From NCBI RefSeq assembly GCF_013410355.1, contig NZ_JACCFI010000001.1:2046001-2110000 (forward strand): a stretch of DNA of 64,000 bases, given 5' to 3'. Of this stretch, positions 53,883 to 62,567 are shown piece by piece. Position numbers and translations under genes: made by a program. This stretch comes from Agromyces hippuratus (GTDB lineage Bacteria > Actinomycetota > Actinomycetes > Actinomycetales > Microbacteriaceae). Numbering within the stretch: position 1 is the first letter of the stretch; the number at the start of each line of letters is the position of its first letter. The notes under the pieces were generated by a model. That model made no database searches and was not told the DNA's origin. It saw only the letters and a program-made list of their open reading frames with translations.

Positions 53883-54344
53883 TTGTACCGAACCCGAATC
53901 GCCGCAACATTTATCCTTGCTGCGGCACTACTCCTCCCCAGCCAAGCTGCGAACGCCACCACAGACGAGATGCAGGTCCGAATCAACCAGGTGCTTTCTG
54001 AGTTCCCTGGCGGCATTCAGACCGCTGCCAACGAGGTGTCCTGGGGCAACGGCGATGTCGTGCTGACGATCGCCGATCCGAACTCGCCATCCGCTCTCTC
54101 CATTGGAGGGTGCGCGACCGGGGCGCATTGCGTATTCAGCGCCAGCAATCTCACTGGTTCAATGATGACTTTCAACTCCTGCGCGACACAGTCGGTCGCC
54201 CCGCTCGGGGCCGCAGTCAGATCCATTGCGAACGCGCGTTCCTCCGTGGCCGTCCGGGCGTACAACGATCTCGGAGCGCTCGGATCAGTGACGGCCAACA
54301 GCTGGGCCAATACTTCCTGGGCGACGACCAAGGTGGGATGCTGA
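53883..54344 (+). CDS. Secreted peptidase-inhibitor I36-like protein
   Basis: A 153-residue exported protein. Signal peptide at 1-25 (IAATFILAAALLLPSQAANA). The mature part has six cysteine-spaced or glycine-rich strands typical of the I36 beta/gamma-crystallin-like inhibitors: GCATGAHCVFSASNLTG, TFNSCATQSVAPLG and NARSSVAVRAYNDLGALG, ending GC. I36 proteins inhibit metalloproteases. The start is a TTG at 53883 with AAAGG about 10 bases upstream. It lies 15 bases after the CU044_5270-like gene and may belong to that operon. Confidence 0.7.
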   Translation: MYRTRIAATFILAAALLLPSQAANATTDEMQVRINQVLSEFPGGIQTAANEVSWGNGDVVLTIADPNSPSALSIGGCATGAHCVFSASNLTGSMMTFNSCATQSVAPLGAAVRSIANARSSVAVRAYNDLGALGSVTANSWANTSWATTKVGC

Positions 54345-54582
54345 GGACGAACGCGGGCGCTGATGTCCCCTCCCCCGATGATCGTTCATTGATCCGACCT
54401 TCGGCTGGCCGGGCGCCGACCGCCAGCCGGCCGGGGGTCAACATCAACGCAGGTCTCACCAAGAGCAGCTGATTGGGGGGCCGACTTGGATGATTGTTCG
54501 AACGGGACCAATGTTGTTGAATGTCACATCATCGTGAGCCCGCTCGGGGTTGCTTAGACCAACTTCGTGTCCTGGCTGCTCA
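54345..54582. other. Gap with no intact gene
   Basis: No gene supported between the I36-like gene and the XRE remnant. The base composition is less G+C-rich than the flanks and no strong hairpin was seen. Confidence 0.4.
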
Positions 54583-54712
54583 TCACTTCCCCGGCCACAG
54601 CCTTGACCCAAGCGAAGCTTCCAGTCGTGCGAGCGTGAACCCGTCAATCCAGGTGCGCCTATCGAGGATGTTGGAAACGGTGACGTGGTAGACGCCGGCG
54701 GCGTCAGCGCTC
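54583..54712 (-). pseudogene. Remnant of an XRE-type HTH protein (3' end)
   Basis: Read on the minus strand, this stretch gives ADAAGVYHVTVSNILDRRTW, then IDGFTLARLEASLGSRLWPG and a stop. This is the end of an actinobacterial helix-turn-helix protein (recognition helix TVSNIL, LARLE..LG..LWP ending). No start lies upstream in frame: it runs straight into the 3' end of the HxlR gene on the same strand, so the 5' part has been replaced. Confidence 0.5.
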
Positions 54713-55066
54713 CCGCACGATGCCGTCGGCGCGAAGCGCGACCCACTGCACGAGGGGCAGCATGTGCTCCATGAGCTCGCGGCCGAGCTCGGTCAGCGCG
54801 TATTCGACCCGCGGCGGCACCTCGGGATATGAGGTACGCGACACGATGCCATCGGTCTCGAGGGTGCGCAGCGTCGAGGCGAGCATCTTCTCGCTGATGC
54901 CGTCGACCTCACGTCGCAGCTCGCCCCAGCGGTGGGTGCCGTCGGTCAGTGCGAGCAGCACGAGCACGCCCCATTTGCTCATGATGTGATCGAGCACGAC
55001 GCGCGTGGGGCATCCGTCGGTGAATACTTCGCCGGATGTCTCCCGAATCTCCGCAAGACTTACCAT
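54704..55066 (-). CDS. HxlR-type transcriptional regulator
   Basis: A 120-residue winged-helix regulator with the conserved DGCPTRVVLDHIMSKWGVLVLLALTDGTHRWGELRREVDGISEKMLASTLRTLETDGIVSRT and PPRVEYALTELGREL. Some HxlR-type proteins sense quinones or aldehydes through the Cys in DGCP. It diverges from the NmrA-like reductase gene 102 bases away, a layout shared with YtfH/QorB loci. Two GTGGGTACC boxes lie in the gap. Almost identical in its C-terminal 92 residues to the truncated gene at 50555. Confidence 0.9.
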   Translation of the reverse strand: MVSLAEIRETSGEVFTDGCPTRVVLDHIMSKWGVLVLLALTDGTHRWGELRREVDGISEKMLASTLRTLETDGIVSRTSYPEVPPRVEYALTELGRELMEHMLPLVQWVALRADGIVRER

Positions 55067-55069
55067 TAT

Positions 55070-55097
55070 GTGGGTACCTTACGTCAAAGTGGGTACC
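55070..55097. promoter_or_regulatory. Two GTGGGTACC boxes, likely HxlR operator
   Basis: GTGGGTACC occurs at 55070-55078 and 55089-55097, 19 bases start to start, about two helical turns, each containing the palindrome GGTACC. They lie just upstream of the HxlR start and between it and the divergent reductase, as expected for autoregulation and control of the reductase. Confidence 0.55.
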
Positions 55098-55168
55098 GCC
55101 GTGAAGGAAGGTTGGCGCGAGGCATCCGGTTGACCCATGGTGACCGCAACCGGAAGGACCACCACCTC

Positions 55169-56044
55169 ATGACCATCCTCGTCACCGCCGCCTCGGGCCA
55201 GCTCGGCCGCCTCGTCGTCGACGCACTGCTCGCCCGCGGCGCCGCCCCCGCCGACATCGTCGCGACCGCCCGCGACACCTCGAAGCTCGAGCAGCTCGCC
55301 GCTCGCGGCCTCCGCACCGCCGAGCTCGACTACGCGCGGCCCGAGACCATCGCGGCGGCGCTCGACGGCGTCGACAGCGTGCTGCTCATCTCCGGATCCG
55401 AGCCCGGCAACCGCGTCGCGCTGCACCAGAACGTGCTCGATGCCGCGAAGGCTGCAGGCGTCGCGAAGCTCGTCTACACGAGCGCGCCCCGCGCCACGAC
55501 GTCGAGCCTCGTGCTCGCCCCCGACCACAAGGCCACCGAGGAGGCCATCGCCGCCTCTGGTGTTCCCGCGGTGATCGTGCGCAACAACTGGTACACCGAG
55601 AACTACGCAGCGGATGTCGTGCGCGCCGCGTCGACCGGTGTGATCGCCGCCTCCACGGCTGACGGACGCGTTGCGAGCGCCACTCGCGCCGATCTCGCCG
55701 AGGGCGCCGCCGTGGTGCTGCTCGAAGACGGCCACCTCGGCGAGGTGTACGAGTTCGGCGGCGATGTCGCCTGGAACTACGACGAGCTCGCCGCCGCGGC
55801 ATCCGAGGTCGTCGGACGCGACGTGACGTACACGCCGCTCACGCCCGCCGAGCACGTCGCCGCCCTCGAGGCCGCCGGCCTCGACGCCGGCACTGCGGGC
55901 TTCGTCGCCGCGATCGACGCCGGTATCGCCGAGGGCGTGCTCAGCCAGGCGGATGGCACGCTCTCCCGCCTGCTCGGCCGCCCGACGACGCCCCTCGTCG
56001 ACGGCCTGCGCGCGGTCGTCGCCGTCGAGGACGCCGCGGCCTGA
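55169..56044 (+). CDS. NAD(P)-binding NmrA-like quinone reductase
   Basis: A 291-residue Rossmann protein. TILVTAASGQLGRLVVDALLARGA gives the GxxGxxG glycine motif, and VLLISGSEPGNRVALHQNVLDAAKAAGVAKLVYTSAP and IVRNNWYTENYA match the atypical SDR family that includes QorB, which reduces quinones using NADPH. The catalytic Tyr-Lys of classical SDRs is absent, as in that family. It diverges from the HxlR gene, which probably represses it. GGAAGGA sits 10 bases before the ATG at 55169. Confidence 0.9.
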   Translation: MTILVTAASGQLGRLVVDALLARGAAPADIVATARDTSKLEQLAARGLRTAELDYARPETIAAALDGVDSVLLISGSEPGNRVALHQNVLDAAKAAGVAKLVYTSAPRATTSSLVLAPDHKATEEAIAASGVPAVIVRNNWYTENYAADVVRAASTGVIAASTADGRVASATRADLAEGAAVVLLEDGHLGEVYEFGGDVAWNYDELAAAASEVVGRDVTYTPLTPAEHVAALEAAGLDAGTAGFVAAIDAGIAEGVLSQADGTLSRLLGRPTTPLVDGLRAVVAVEDAAA

Positions 56045-56152
56045 TCGGATGGCGGGCGGCGCGTGCGTGCCGTCGCCCGCCCGCTTGCCCTGACTTGTCG
56101 ACGGCCGACAAGCGGCTCGCGCCATCCGACCGGTCACGCAAGACTCGTCGGC

Positions 56153-56629
56153 ATGCCTGTCACACCTCGACGACTCGCCCTCGGCATGAGCCTGTGGATT
56201 CCGAACCTGTTCAGCGGCATCCGCGTGAAGCGATTCGCCCCTGACTGGACGAGTGCGACGGTCGAGCTGCACGTCAACGTGTTCACCCGCAATTACGTGA
56301 AGACCGCGTTCGGCGGATCGATGTCGGCCATGACCGACCCCTACTTCTTCATGCTCGTGATGCATCAGATCGGGCGCGACTACATCGTCTGGGACACTCG
56401 CGGCGAGATCGAGTTCGTCAAGCCCGGCCGCGGCGTGCTGACCGCGCACTTCACGGTGTCGCCCGAGCAGACGGCCGAGCTGCGCGAGCGCGCCCGCGGC
56501 GGCGCGAAGGTGCTCGAGTGGTTCGAGACCGAGATCACCGACCGCGACGGCGACGTCGTCGCGCGGGTGCGCCGCGAGGTCTACGTGCGTGAGAAGAAGC
56601 GCGTGACCGCGCCCGGTCCGACCCCGTGA
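56153..56629 (+). CDS. DUF4442-like thioesterase-fold protein
   Basis: A 158-residue hot-dog-fold protein. The pattern NLFSGIRVKRFAPDWTSATVELHVNVFTRNYVKTAFGGSMSAMTDPYFFMLVMHQIG, then YIVWDTRGEIEFVKPGRGVLTAHFTVS, matches DUF4442/PaaI-like thioesterases. The usual catalytic Asp or Glu is probably D in AMTDPY. The substrate is unknown. ATG 56153 was chosen since 108 bases separate the previous gene and no earlier ribosome site is visible. Confidence 0.75.
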   Translation: MPVTPRRLALGMSLWIPNLFSGIRVKRFAPDWTSATVELHVNVFTRNYVKTAFGGSMSAMTDPYFFMLVMHQIGRDYIVWDTRGEIEFVKPGRGVLTAHFTVSPEQTAELRERARGGAKVLEWFETEITDRDGDVVARVRREVYVREKKRVTAPGPTP

Positions 56630-56686
56630 ACGCGCCGAAGCCCGCACTCGTACCGAAGCCCGCGAGCGCACCGGAGCTCCGGCCGG

Positions 56687-56730
56687 GGTCATGTGAGTTC
56701 CGCCTCACATGAGGCGGAACTCACATGACC
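56687..56730. repeat. 44-bp palindrome between convergent genes, related to the one at 47414
   Basis: 21-bp perfect arms with a 2-base centre. It shares CATGT(C/G)AGTTCC(C/G)CCTC with the 47.4-kb palindrome. It lies between the thioesterase-like gene and the convergent RibD-like gene and can act as a bidirectional terminator. Confidence 0.85.
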
Positions 56731-56779
56731 GTTTCGGAAGGAGATGACGGATGCCGCGCCATCCGCTGATCGCGAGCGC

Positions 56780-57337
56780 TCAGCGCTTGACGTCGTAGAC
56801 CTGCTTGACGATGCCGTTGGAGTAGGCCTCGCACTCGACCAGGTCGAGGTGCGTGTACGGGTCGCCATCCCCGAAGAGACGCTTGCCGTCACCGAGCAGC
56901 ACCGGGAAGACGAGCAGGTGGTAGCGGTCGACGAGTCCGGCCGCGGCGAGGCCCTTCGCAAGGGTGGCGCTGCCGTGCACGATGATGGGGGCACCGTCGC
57001 CCTCCTTGAGCTTGGCGACCTCGTCGAGCGAGCGCAGCACGTGCGTGTTGTTCCACTCGGGATCGGTGAGGGTGCTCGAGACGACGTACTTCGGCATCGC
57101 GTTGTACTCGGCGAAGTCGTCGACCATCGTGGGCCAGACGGGCGAGAACTCGTCGTAGCTGACGCGGCCGATGAGCATCGCGCCCGCCTCGAGTTGCTCG
57201 CTGCCCTTCAGCGCGTAGGCCTCCTCGACGAAGGGGATGTCCGTGAAGGTCCAGCCGGCCCGCGGGTGCGAGCCGCCGCCGGGCGAGTCGATGACGCCGT
57301 CGAGGCTGATGAACTCGGTGACGATGAGGGTGCGCAT
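56780..57337 (-). CDS. Dihydrofolate reductase-fold (RibD C-terminal-like) protein
   Basis: A 185-residue reductase-fold protein. MRTLIVTEFISLDGVIDSP is the opening strand with the substrate-side motif, MLIGRVSYDEFSPVWP is the NADPH region, and PIIVHGSATLAKGLAAAGLVDRYHLLVFPVLLGDGKRLFGD is the hallmark closing block of the RibD_C family. Many actinobacterial members have no known substrate; a riboflavin role is not implied. It converges with the thioesterase-like gene across the palindrome at 56687. Confidence 0.9.
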   Translation of the reverse strand: MRTLIVTEFISLDGVIDSPGGGSHPRAGWTFTDIPFVEEAYALKGSEQLEAGAMLIGRVSYDEFSPVWPTMVDDFAEYNAMPKYVVSSTLTDPEWNNTHVLRSLDEVAKLKEGDGAPIIVHGSATLAKGLAAAGLVDRYHLLVFPVLLGDGKRLFGDGDPYTHLDLVECEAYSNGIVKQVYDVKR

Positions 57338-57461
57338 TGTGTGATTCCTTCCGAGTCGGTATCTCCGCTCTCATTCTGGCGTCGAACGAGAACGTGCGAG
57401 ATCGACATCGGGCCGCGAAACGGATGTCCCGGCTCTGGTGCGAGCCGGGACATCCGTCGGT

Positions 57462-58628
57462 TCAGTCGCCCTTCACGTTGACGAGCTGCCGCAGCGTATG
57501 CCGCACGGTCACGAGCGACGCGGCATCCGCCATCACCTGGTCGATCGGCTTGTACGCCTGCGGGATCTCATCGAGGAACGCGTCGGTGTCACGGAACTCG
57601 ATGCCCGTCATCGCCTCACGCAGCTGCTCGTGCGTGAAGGTCTGCCGCGCCTTCGTGCGCGAGAACGTGCGCCCTGCGCCATGCGGCGAGGAGTTCAGCG
57701 ACATCGGGTCACCGAGGCCCTCCACGACGTAGGACGCGGTGCCCATCGAGCCGGGGATGAGCCCGGGCCGACCGGCGTCCGCCTGGATGGCGCCCTTGCG
57801 GGACACCCAGACCCGCTTGCCGAAGTGCTCCTCGCTCTCGGTGAAGTTGTGGTGGCAGTTGATGCGCTCGAGCTCCCGCACCGGCGTACCGACCCACTCG
57901 CTCACCTGCCGGATGACGCGGTCCATCATCTCCTCGCGGTTGAGGAGCGCGAAGTGCTGCGCCCACCGGAGCTCGCGGATGTACTTCGTGAACTCGGGCG
58001 TGCCCTCGACGAGGTAGGCGAGGTCGGGGTCGGGCAGGTCGATCCACCACTGTTTCGCGAGCCGCTGAGCGACCTTGATGTGGTGCTGCGCGATCTTGTT
58101 GCCCACACCCCGGCTGCCCGAGTGCAGGAACAACCACACCTGGTCGGTCTCGTCGACCGATACCTCGATGAAGTGGTTGCCGCTGCCGAGCGAACCGAGC
58201 TGCTCGCGCCAGTTGCCCGCGTAGGACGCCGGGTCGAAGCCCTTCGCCTCGGCGAGCGCCTCGAGCTCGGCGATGCGCGGGGCCGCCGTGGCGACGACCT
58301 TACGGTTGTGCTTGCCGGCCGAGAGCGGGATGGCGCGCTCGATCTGCTCGCGTACCGGCCGCCGGTCGGCCGGCAGCTCCGCCCCGGTGAACTGCGTCTT
58401 GACCGCGATCATGCCGCAGCCGATGTCGACGCCGACGGCCGCCGGGATGATCGCCCCGAGCGTCGGGATGACCGAGCCGACCGTGGCGCCGAGCCCGAGG
58501 TGCGCATCGGGCATGAGCGCGAGGTGCGGGTAGATGAACGGCATCGTCGACGAGGTGCGGGCCTGGTCGACGGTCTTCTCGTCGATCAGGCTCGCCCACG
58601 AGACGAGCCGCTTCGTGATGGTCTCCAT
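57462..58628 (-). CDS. rtcB: RtcB-type RNA ligase
   Basis: A 388-residue RNA ligase joining 2',3'-cyclic phosphate (or 3'-phosphate) and 5'-OH ends with GTP and Mn2+. Hallmarks are MPDAHLG, the metal-binding VGVDIGCGM, GSGNHFIEV, the catalytic HHN region in NCHHNFTESE, and the GSMGTASYVVEG loop that contacts the GMP moiety; the ending HTLRQLVNVKGD is normal. Actinobacterial RtcB is about this size, without the archaeal extensions. RtcB repairs damaged tRNA or rRNA. ATG 58628 was chosen with GGAAAGGAAC upstream. A possible attenuator and a 35-residue ORF lie upstream. Confidence 0.95.
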   Translation of the reverse strand: METITKRLVSWASLIDEKTVDQARTSSTMPFIYPHLALMPDAHLGLGATVGSVIPTLGAIIPAAVGVDIGCGMIAVKTQFTGAELPADRRPVREQIERAIPLSAGKHNRKVVATAAPRIAELEALAEAKGFDPASYAGNWREQLGSLGSGNHFIEVSVDETDQVWLFLHSGSRGVGNKIAQHHIKVAQRLAKQWWIDLPDPDLAYLVEGTPEFTKYIRELRWAQHFALLNREEMMDRVIRQVSEWVGTPVRELERINCHHNFTESEEHFGKRVWVSRKGAIQADAGRPGLIPGSMGTASYVVEGLGDPMSLNSSPHGAGRTFSRTKARQTFTHEQLREAMTGIEFRDTDAFLDEIPQAYKPIDQVMADAASLVTVRHTLRQLVNVKGD

Positions 58629-58689
58629 GTTCCTTTCCTGTCTTGCGTGTGCGTTGCGTTGATCCGGGGGCCCGAGGCTCCCCGTCGCG

Positions 58690-58731
58690 CGCAGACAGAG
58701 AAACACCCCGGGCCTCGATCGGCACGGGGTG
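58690..58731 (-). terminator. Terminator-like hairpin between the small ORF and rtcB
   Basis: On the minus strand CACCCCG at 58725-58731 pairs with CGGGGTG at 58704-58710 around a 14-base loop, followed by TTTCTCTGTCTG. It lies between the small ORF (58763-58870) and the rtcB start at 58628, so readthrough would be needed for rtcB expression from an upstream promoter. It may act as an attenuator. Confidence 0.6.
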
Positions 58732-58762
58732 ACGAGAATCGCGGGCGGATGCCGCGTCGGCG

Positions 58763-58870
58763 TCAGAGTGCCGGGTCGAGAACCTGGTCGAGTTCGCGAT
58801 TGAGCAGGTAGCGCTCATCGGCGATCTCGATGAGGGAGGGCTTGCTCGTGCGCTGCAGAGACACGTTCAT
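58763..58870 (-). CDS. 35-residue ORF upstream of rtcB
   Basis: Possible short gene or leader peptide, reading MNVSLQRTSKPSLIEIADERYLLNRELDQVLDP. GGAAGGAAGG lies just upstream of the ATG at 58870, a strong site. No family recognised. The peptide is not obviously rich in one amino acid, so classical amino-acid attenuation is not indicated. Confidence 0.5.
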   Translation of the reverse strand: MNVSLQRTSKPSLIEIADERYLLNRELDQVLDPAL

Positions 58871-59046
58871 GACCTTCCTTCCAGGTTCCGGGGATGCTGC
58901 GCCGAGTGCGCAGCTTTCGAACACTAGTGGCGCGGATGCCGCGAGGTCAATGCCTCGGCGCGCGATACCGGCCTGTACGGTGCTCGCACCACCCGCCGAC
59001 GACCGGCACCTTGTGAGCCCCACCCCGGCGGGCACATACTGACGCC

Positions 59047-60660
59047 ATGGCTCCGGCCGACGCGATGCAGGTCATCGACTGGGTCGTGCGCTACGACGAG
59101 CTCGCGGCCCGGCGCGACGCGCTCACCGCCGGTGAGCTCGACGCCATGGGCCTCGCAGCGTGGTTCCTCGGCCGTGAGGCCGAATGCGAGCGAGCGTGGG
59201 ATGACGCGCACCTCGCCTACCTCGACGCCGGCGACACGGATGCCGCGATCCGCTGTGTGTTCTGGCTCGGCTTCACCCTGGCCGACCATGGCGAGGCCGT
59301 ACGGGCGGGCGCGTGGATGTCCCGGCTGTTCGAGCTGACCGACACGGTGGACCCGACGCCGGGCACCGCCGCGACGGCGGCGCTCTGCCGGGCGGTCGGG
59401 GCATTCGCGAACGGCCAGGTCGAGGCATCCGTCGACCTCGGCGAGCGCGCGGTCGACCTCGCCCGACTCGCCCGAGACGTCGATACCGAGGTGCTGGCGA
59501 CCATGGGCCTCGGGCGCGCGCTCGTGTACGCCGGCCGCATCGGCGAGGGCTTCGCGTGCATGGACCGCGTCATGCTCGCGATCTCTTCCGGTCGGGTGAG
59601 CGACCGGGTCGCGGGCCCCGCCTACTGCGCCGTCATCGCGAGCTGTCTCGATCGGTGGGACGTCGATCGCGCTCGCGTGTGGACCCGCGATCTCAGCGAC
59701 TGGTGCGACGCGCAGCGCGGGCTCGAGCCGTTCCGCGGCGAGTGCTCCGTGCACCGCGCGGGCGTGCAGCGCCTGCTCGGCGAATGGCCGGAGGCGGTGC
59801 TCACCCTCGAAGCCGTCTGCGATCGCGAACGCCGTGTCGAAACGCTCGAAGACGCCTACTACGGGCTCGGCGAGCTCTGCCGGCTCGTCGGCCGCCGACG
59901 CGACGCCGAGGCCGCGTACCGGCATGCCGCCGAGCTCGGGCGAGAGGTGCAGCCCGGGTTCGCGCTGCTCGCACGCGACTCCCGACGATTCGCCGCGGCC
60001 CGCAGCGGTGTCGCCCGCGCGCTCGAGACGAACCCGGCTCCGGGAGCCCGCGCCGAACTGCTCGCCGCGCAGGTCGAGCTCGAAGTCGAGCACGGCGACC
60101 GGAACGTCGCCGTGCGGGCCGCGACCGCGCTCCGTGCCATGGCCGACCAGCTCGGCACCGTCTTCCTCGAGGCGCAGGCCGACCGTGCCGAAGCCCGACT
60201 CCTGATCGGCACGGATGCCCCTCAGCAGGCGCTGCCACTGCTGCGCCGGTCGTGGGCGGTCTGGCGCCGACTCGAAGCCCCCTATGAGGCCGCCGTCACC
60301 CGAGTGCTCATGGCCCGCGCGAACCGCGCCTTCGGCGACGAGGAGGCGGCGCAGCTCGAGTTCGACGCCGCACGCACGGTGCTCTCCGGCCTCGGCGCCG
60401 TCGCCGACCTCGACCGGCTCGAACGTCTCGCCGCCGAGAGCGGGGGTGCCGCGGCATCCGCGGGCCTGACCAAGCGCGAGCTCGAAGTGCTGCGCCTCGT
60501 CGCGAGCGGCCGCTCGAACCGGCAGATCGCGGCCGAGCTGTTCCTCAGCGAACGCACCGTGGCCCGACACGTCAGCAACATCCTCGGCAAGCTCGGGCTC
60601 GGCAGCCGGTCCGCCGCCACGGCGTTCGCATTCGAGCACGGGTTGAACACGCCGCGCTGA
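59047..60660 (+). CDS. LuxR-type regulator with helical repeat N-terminus
   Basis: A 537-residue regulator. The first about 450 residues are TPR-like helical repeats (for example ERAWDDAHLAYLDAGDTDAAIRCVFWLGFTLADHGEAVRAGAW, YYGLGELCRLVGRRRDAEAAYRHAAELGRE) with no P-loop, so it is not a full MalT/LAL-type ATPase regulator. The C-terminal LuxR HTH is at about 470-535: LTKRELEVLRLVASGRSNRQIAAELFLSERTVARHVSNILGKLGLGSRSAA. CATACT at 59036-59041 suggests a leaderless message. It lies 95 bases before the monooxygenase gene, which it may control. Confidence 0.9.
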   Translation: MAPADAMQVIDWVVRYDELAARRDALTAGELDAMGLAAWFLGREAECERAWDDAHLAYLDAGDTDAAIRCVFWLGFTLADHGEAVRAGAWMSRLFELTDTVDPTPGTAATAALCRAVGAFANGQVEASVDLGERAVDLARLARDVDTEVLATMGLGRALVYAGRIGEGFACMDRVMLAISSGRVSDRVAGPAYCAVIASCLDRWDVDRARVWTRDLSDWCDAQRGLEPFRGECSVHRAGVQRLLGEWPEAVLTLEAVCDRERRVETLEDAYYGLGELCRLVGRRRDAEAAYRHAAELGREVQPGFALLARDSRRFAAARSGVARALETNPAPGARAELLAAQVELEVEHGDRNVAVRAATALRAMADQLGTVFLEAQADRAEARLLIGTDAPQQALPLLRRSWAVWRRLEAPYEAAVTRVLMARANRAFGDEEAAQLEFDAARTVLSGLGAVADLDRLERLAAESGGAAASAGLTKRELEVLRLVASGRSNRQIAAELFLSERTVARHVSNILGKLGLGSRSAATAFAFEHGLNTPR

Positions 60661-60755
60661 GCGTCCGTCCGTGTCGGGTACGCCCCGGCAATTGGTCATT
60701 TCTGCCGACGCGGCCGCCCTGCGGCATCCGTAGCGTCGCGTGCAAAGGAGACCTC

Positions 60756-61850
60756 ATGTCCACCATCACCGAGACCGCCGTGATCGGCGCAGGCGCCGCA
60801 GGTCTGATCGTCGGCATGCGCCTCGCACAGCACGGCGAGCGCTTCGAACTGTTCGACGAGCACGCGCGCGTCGGCGACTCCTGGCGCGAGCGCTACCGTT
60901 CACTGCGCCTGTTCACCCCTCGTCCGTTCCTGAGCCTGCCCGGCCTGTGCATCGATGAGGGCCGCTTCGCTTACCCCACCGGCGTGCAGATGGGCGACTA
61001 CCTCGAGCGATACGCGCGGCACTTCGCACTCCCCGTGCGCAGCTCGACGAGGATCGTGTCGCTGACCCGACCTCGCGACAGCCGCTTCCGCCTCGAACTC
61101 GAGAACGGCGACGTGGTGACCGCCGAACGAGTCGTCGTCACGACCGGCGCGCACCGCATCGCCGTCGTGCCGCCGTTCGCGAGCGAGCTCGATCCATCGA
61201 TCCGTCAGCTCCACTCGCTCGACTACCGCGGGCCCGAGCAGTTCGCCGCCGGCCCCGTGCTCGTCGTCGGCGCGGCCAACTCGGGCACCGACATCGCACT
61301 CGAGGCCGCTCGCAGCAGCCACGGTGTCACGCTCGCCGGCCGGCATCCGGGGCATGTGCCGGTCGACATCGACACCCCGATCGGCAACCTCCTGGCCGGT
61401 GTCTTCATCTCCCGCCTGCGCCGGATGACCATCGACAGCCCGAAGGGGCGTGCGATGCGGAAGGCGGTGCTGACCCACGGGGTGATGCTCGTGCGCAACA
61501 AGCCGGCAGCCCTCGACCGGGCAGGCGTCGTGCAGCTCGGCCGCATCGCGCGCGTCGAGGCCGGCCGCCCGGTCACCGCCGACGGCCGCGTCGTCGAGGC
61601 GACGACCGTCGTCTGGTGCACGGGCTCGCGCCCCGACCTCGGCTGGATCGACATCGACGGCGTCGTCGGCCCCGACGGCCGCCCCGTCGAAGAGCGCGGC
61701 CTGGCGAGCGGATGCCCCGGCCTCGCGTTCGTCGGCATGCCGTTCCAGTACTCCGTGGCCTCCGAGACCCTGATGGGCATGGATCGCGACGCCGAGTACG
61801 TCGTCGATGCGCTCAGCCGCGCGCCGCGCGCCGCCGTCGCGAACGCCTGA
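60756..61850 (+). CDS. FAD-dependent monooxygenase (FMO/CzcO-like)
   Basis: A 364-residue two-Rossmann flavoprotein. The N-terminal FAD motif is VIGAGAAGLIVGMRL, WRERYRSLRLFTPR is the FMO hallmark region, and the NADPH motif is VVGAANSGTDIALEAARSSHGV near 170-190. The end GLAFVGMPFQYSVASETLMGMDRDAEYVVDAL carries the second FAD contact. It probably oxygenates or reduces a small hydrophobic substrate. AAGGAG precedes the ATG. It follows the LuxR gene on the same strand with 95 bases between. Confidence 0.88.
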   Translation: MSTITETAVIGAGAAGLIVGMRLAQHGERFELFDEHARVGDSWRERYRSLRLFTPRPFLSLPGLCIDEGRFAYPTGVQMGDYLERYARHFALPVRSSTRIVSLTRPRDSRFRLELENGDVVTAERVVVTTGAHRIAVVPPFASELDPSIRQLHSLDYRGPEQFAAGPVLVVGAANSGTDIALEAARSSHGVTLAGRHPGHVPVDIDTPIGNLLAGVFISRLRRMTIDSPKGRAMRKAVLTHGVMLVRNKPAALDRAGVVQLGRIARVEAGRPVTADGRVVEATTVVWCTGSRPDLGWIDIDGVVGPDGRPVEERGLASGCPGLAFVGMPFQYSVASETLMGMDRDAEYVVDALSRAPRAAVANA

Positions 61851-61864
61851 CGGAGGCGCCCTCA

Positions 61865-61884
61865 GGCGGATGCCGCGGCATCCG
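61865..61884. terminator. GGATGCCGCGGCATCC palindrome after the monooxygenase gene
   Basis: A perfect palindrome with 10-bp arms, same core as the one at 2321. It lies between the monooxygenase stop and the next gene's leaderless-type start; TACGAT at 61888-61893 could be a -10 for that gene. Confidence 0.55.
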
Positions 61885-61899
61885 CTCTACGATCGCAGC

Positions 61900-62331
61900 A
61901 TGAGCGATGCGCGCGAGCCGGATGGATCCGAGGAATCGGACCGGCCCGACGGACCATGGTGGACGGGCGAGGACGAGGTCGGCGGCATCGGGTTCGCACG
62001 GTTCTTCGCGTACACGGGGCTGCTCATGTCGATCGCCTCGCTCGTGATCGCACTCGTGGCGCCGCTCGAGGGCGACGCACTCCGAACGGTCTGGATCACG
62101 GGCTTCGCCGCGACCTCGATGTGGATCGCGTTCATGGCGGCGCCGCGCTATCGCCGCGAGGGCATGCGGGTCTCCCCCGCGGTACCGATCACGATGGCGC
62201 TCGGTGTGCTGACGATCGCGATCATGGTCTACGCCTTCGCCGCGATCGCACTCGCGTCGGCCGGTGTCGAGCTTCCCGCTCCGGCGCACTGGTTCGGCGA
62301 GCCGACCGGGCCGAGCGGCGTGAACGTCTGA
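61900..62331 (+). CDS. Small four-helix membrane protein, paralogue of the 46.5-kb gene
   Basis: A 143-residue protein of unknown function. An acidic soluble N-terminus (1-30) is followed by hydrophobic helices at about 36-55, 62-80 and 93-120 ending YAFAAIALASAGVELPAPAHWF. The pattern matches residues 45-135 of the 46500-47291 product, so this is the same membrane core without the long extracytoplasmic tail. TACGAT six bases before the ATG suggests a leaderless transcript. Confidence 0.7.
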   Translation: MSDAREPDGSEESDRPDGPWWTGEDEVGGIGFARFFAYTGLLMSIASLVIALVAPLEGDALRTVWITGFAATSMWIAFMAAPRYRREGMRVSPAVPITMALGVLTIAIMVYAFAAIALASAGVELPAPAHWFGEPTGPSGVNV

Positions 62332-62567
62332 TCCCTCGTCCGGCCGACGATGACGCGGAGCGTCATACGGGCGCCGTGGGCGCTCGTCATCTGACGTCGC
62401 CAGGCGCCACCGAACGACATCGAACGACGCCGAAACGGCACCTCCAGCGACGTATGCCGTCATAGGCATTCACAGTGCGACACGGGTCGTACCGAGGCAT
62501 CCGGCGATCAATACGGTCGTGCCCATGCACCGAATCCGCACCTCGTCCGCGTCGCTCGGAGCCCGCC

